This document shows positions 63,750 to 64,000 of a stretch of DNA of 64,000 bases, one piece after another (positions within the stretch are counted from its first letter, which is position 1; each line of letters starts with the position of its first letter). The notes beneath the pieces are model-generated. The model worked only from the letters and a program-made list of their open reading frames with translations. It did no database searches and had not been told where the DNA came from. The stretch covers positions 3,878,065 to 3,942,064 of the forward strand of contig NZ_LT629711.1 in NCBI RefSeq assembly GCF_900104525.1, read 5' to 3'. The translations under genes were made by a program, and so were the position numbers. This DNA comes from Pedococcus dokdonensis. GTDB lineage: Bacteria; Actinomycetota; Actinomycetes; Actinomycetales; Dermatophilaceae.

Positions 63750-64000
63750 TTGGTCTCCTCCTCGGCCTTGTCGTCCGCGTCGGCCTTGGCGGCCTTCGTG
63801 GCGGTGGCCTTCTTCGCGGCGGCCTTCTTGGCGGGCTTCTCAGCCTTCTCAGCCTTCTCAGCCTTGGCGGGCTTGTCGGCCTTGTCAGCCTTGGCAGCGG
63901 TCTTGGTGGCTTGGCGGGCTTCTCGTCCGCAGCCTCGTCGGTCACGATGGTGACCTCGACGCCACCGACCGGCTGGCCTTGGTGACGAACGCCTCGAGGC
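63746..64000 (-). pseudogene. rplD: rplD 3' part, inverted copy, truncated by window end
   Basis: C-terminal Lys/Ala-rich tail of L4 in reverse, with lost bases (for example in GCCACCAAGACC and CAAGGCCCAGCC). Corresponds to 53246-53502 of the plus copy; the rest lies beyond the window. Confidence 0.88.

Larger units (their letters stand above)
58676..64000 (-). repeat. Right arm of ~5.3-kb inverted duplication
   Basis: Reverse complement of 53246-58594, continuing to the window edge inside rplD, so the true length is unknown. An 81-base single-copy stretch (58595-58675) separates the arms. Only 59268-60402 (rplX, rplN, rpsQ) is free of gene-breaking indels; every other gene in the arm is frameshifted. 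Confidence 0.95.

Noticed and set aside
58676..64000. A genuine second S10 operon or a composite transposon
   Set aside because: No transposase or terminal repeats, most genes are broken by homopolymer-type indels, and the turn lies in the middle of rpsN. An artefact explains more.

Overview
The window is high-GC DNA with the gene order of an actinobacterial chromosome. Gene order (tRNA-Thr, tRNA-Met, rpmG, hadA, hadB, tRNA-Trp, secE, nusG, rplK, rplA, rplJL, mkl, rpoBC, rpsL, rpsG, fusA, tuf, S10 operon) follows the arrangement known from mycobacteria and other Actinomycetota. Protein style and frequent GGTATGCCG/CGGCATACC words suggest Micrococcales, probably Intrasporangiaceae; this taxonomic call is inference. 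There is no phage, IS, CRISPR or plasmid signal.

Layout. 1-3427: 3' end of a molybdenum hydroxylase operon (form II CoxL-like, CoxM, CoxG). 3725-5402: aroQ and a glutaryl-CoA-type acyl-CoA dehydrogenase. 5552-8162: two tRNAs, rpmG, the HadA/HadB dehydratase pair and murB. 8354-13766: a minus-strand block (adenosine-deaminase family, beta-propeller protein, MFS transporter, DUF5709, aminotransferase). 14082-17178: DUF4242 protein and a large LuxR/ATPase regulator. 17343-22526: tRNA-Trp, secE-nusG, rplK-rplA, an inserted lipoprotein gene and rplJ-rplL. 22698-33612: a complete Mce lipid importer operon (mkl, two yrbE, mceA-F, two Mce-associated genes). 34009-46263: rpoB, rpoC, rpsL, rpsG, fusA, tuf. 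46435-51255: secreted metallophosphoesterase, GNAT, FMN-dependent oxidase, small secreted protein. 51696-58579: the S10 operon rpsJ to rplE.

At about 58.59 kb the sequence folds back. From there to the window end it is the reverse complement of the S10 operon (rplE back into rplD), about 5.3 kb, differing from the first copy by at least 25 one- or two-base indels. Each arm carries frameshifts in essential genes where the other is intact. The turn lies in rpsN at a short microhomology. I read this as a chimeric-read or assembly artefact, not a real duplication. Between them the two arms allow intact rpmC, rplN and rplX, and probably rplE, to be reconstructed.

The most unusual non-gene signal is an octamer, CGGCATAC/GTATGCCG. 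I count 21 copies where about two are expected from base composition. Copies in genes often force the otherwise rare codons ATA or TAT, and two intergenic inverted pairs form hairpins. This resembles how DNA uptake sequences behave in Neisseria and Pasteurellaceae, but no such system is established for this group. Other regulatory observations are a shared promoter type and a shared leader element among ribosomal-protein operons, and dispersed palindromic repeats.
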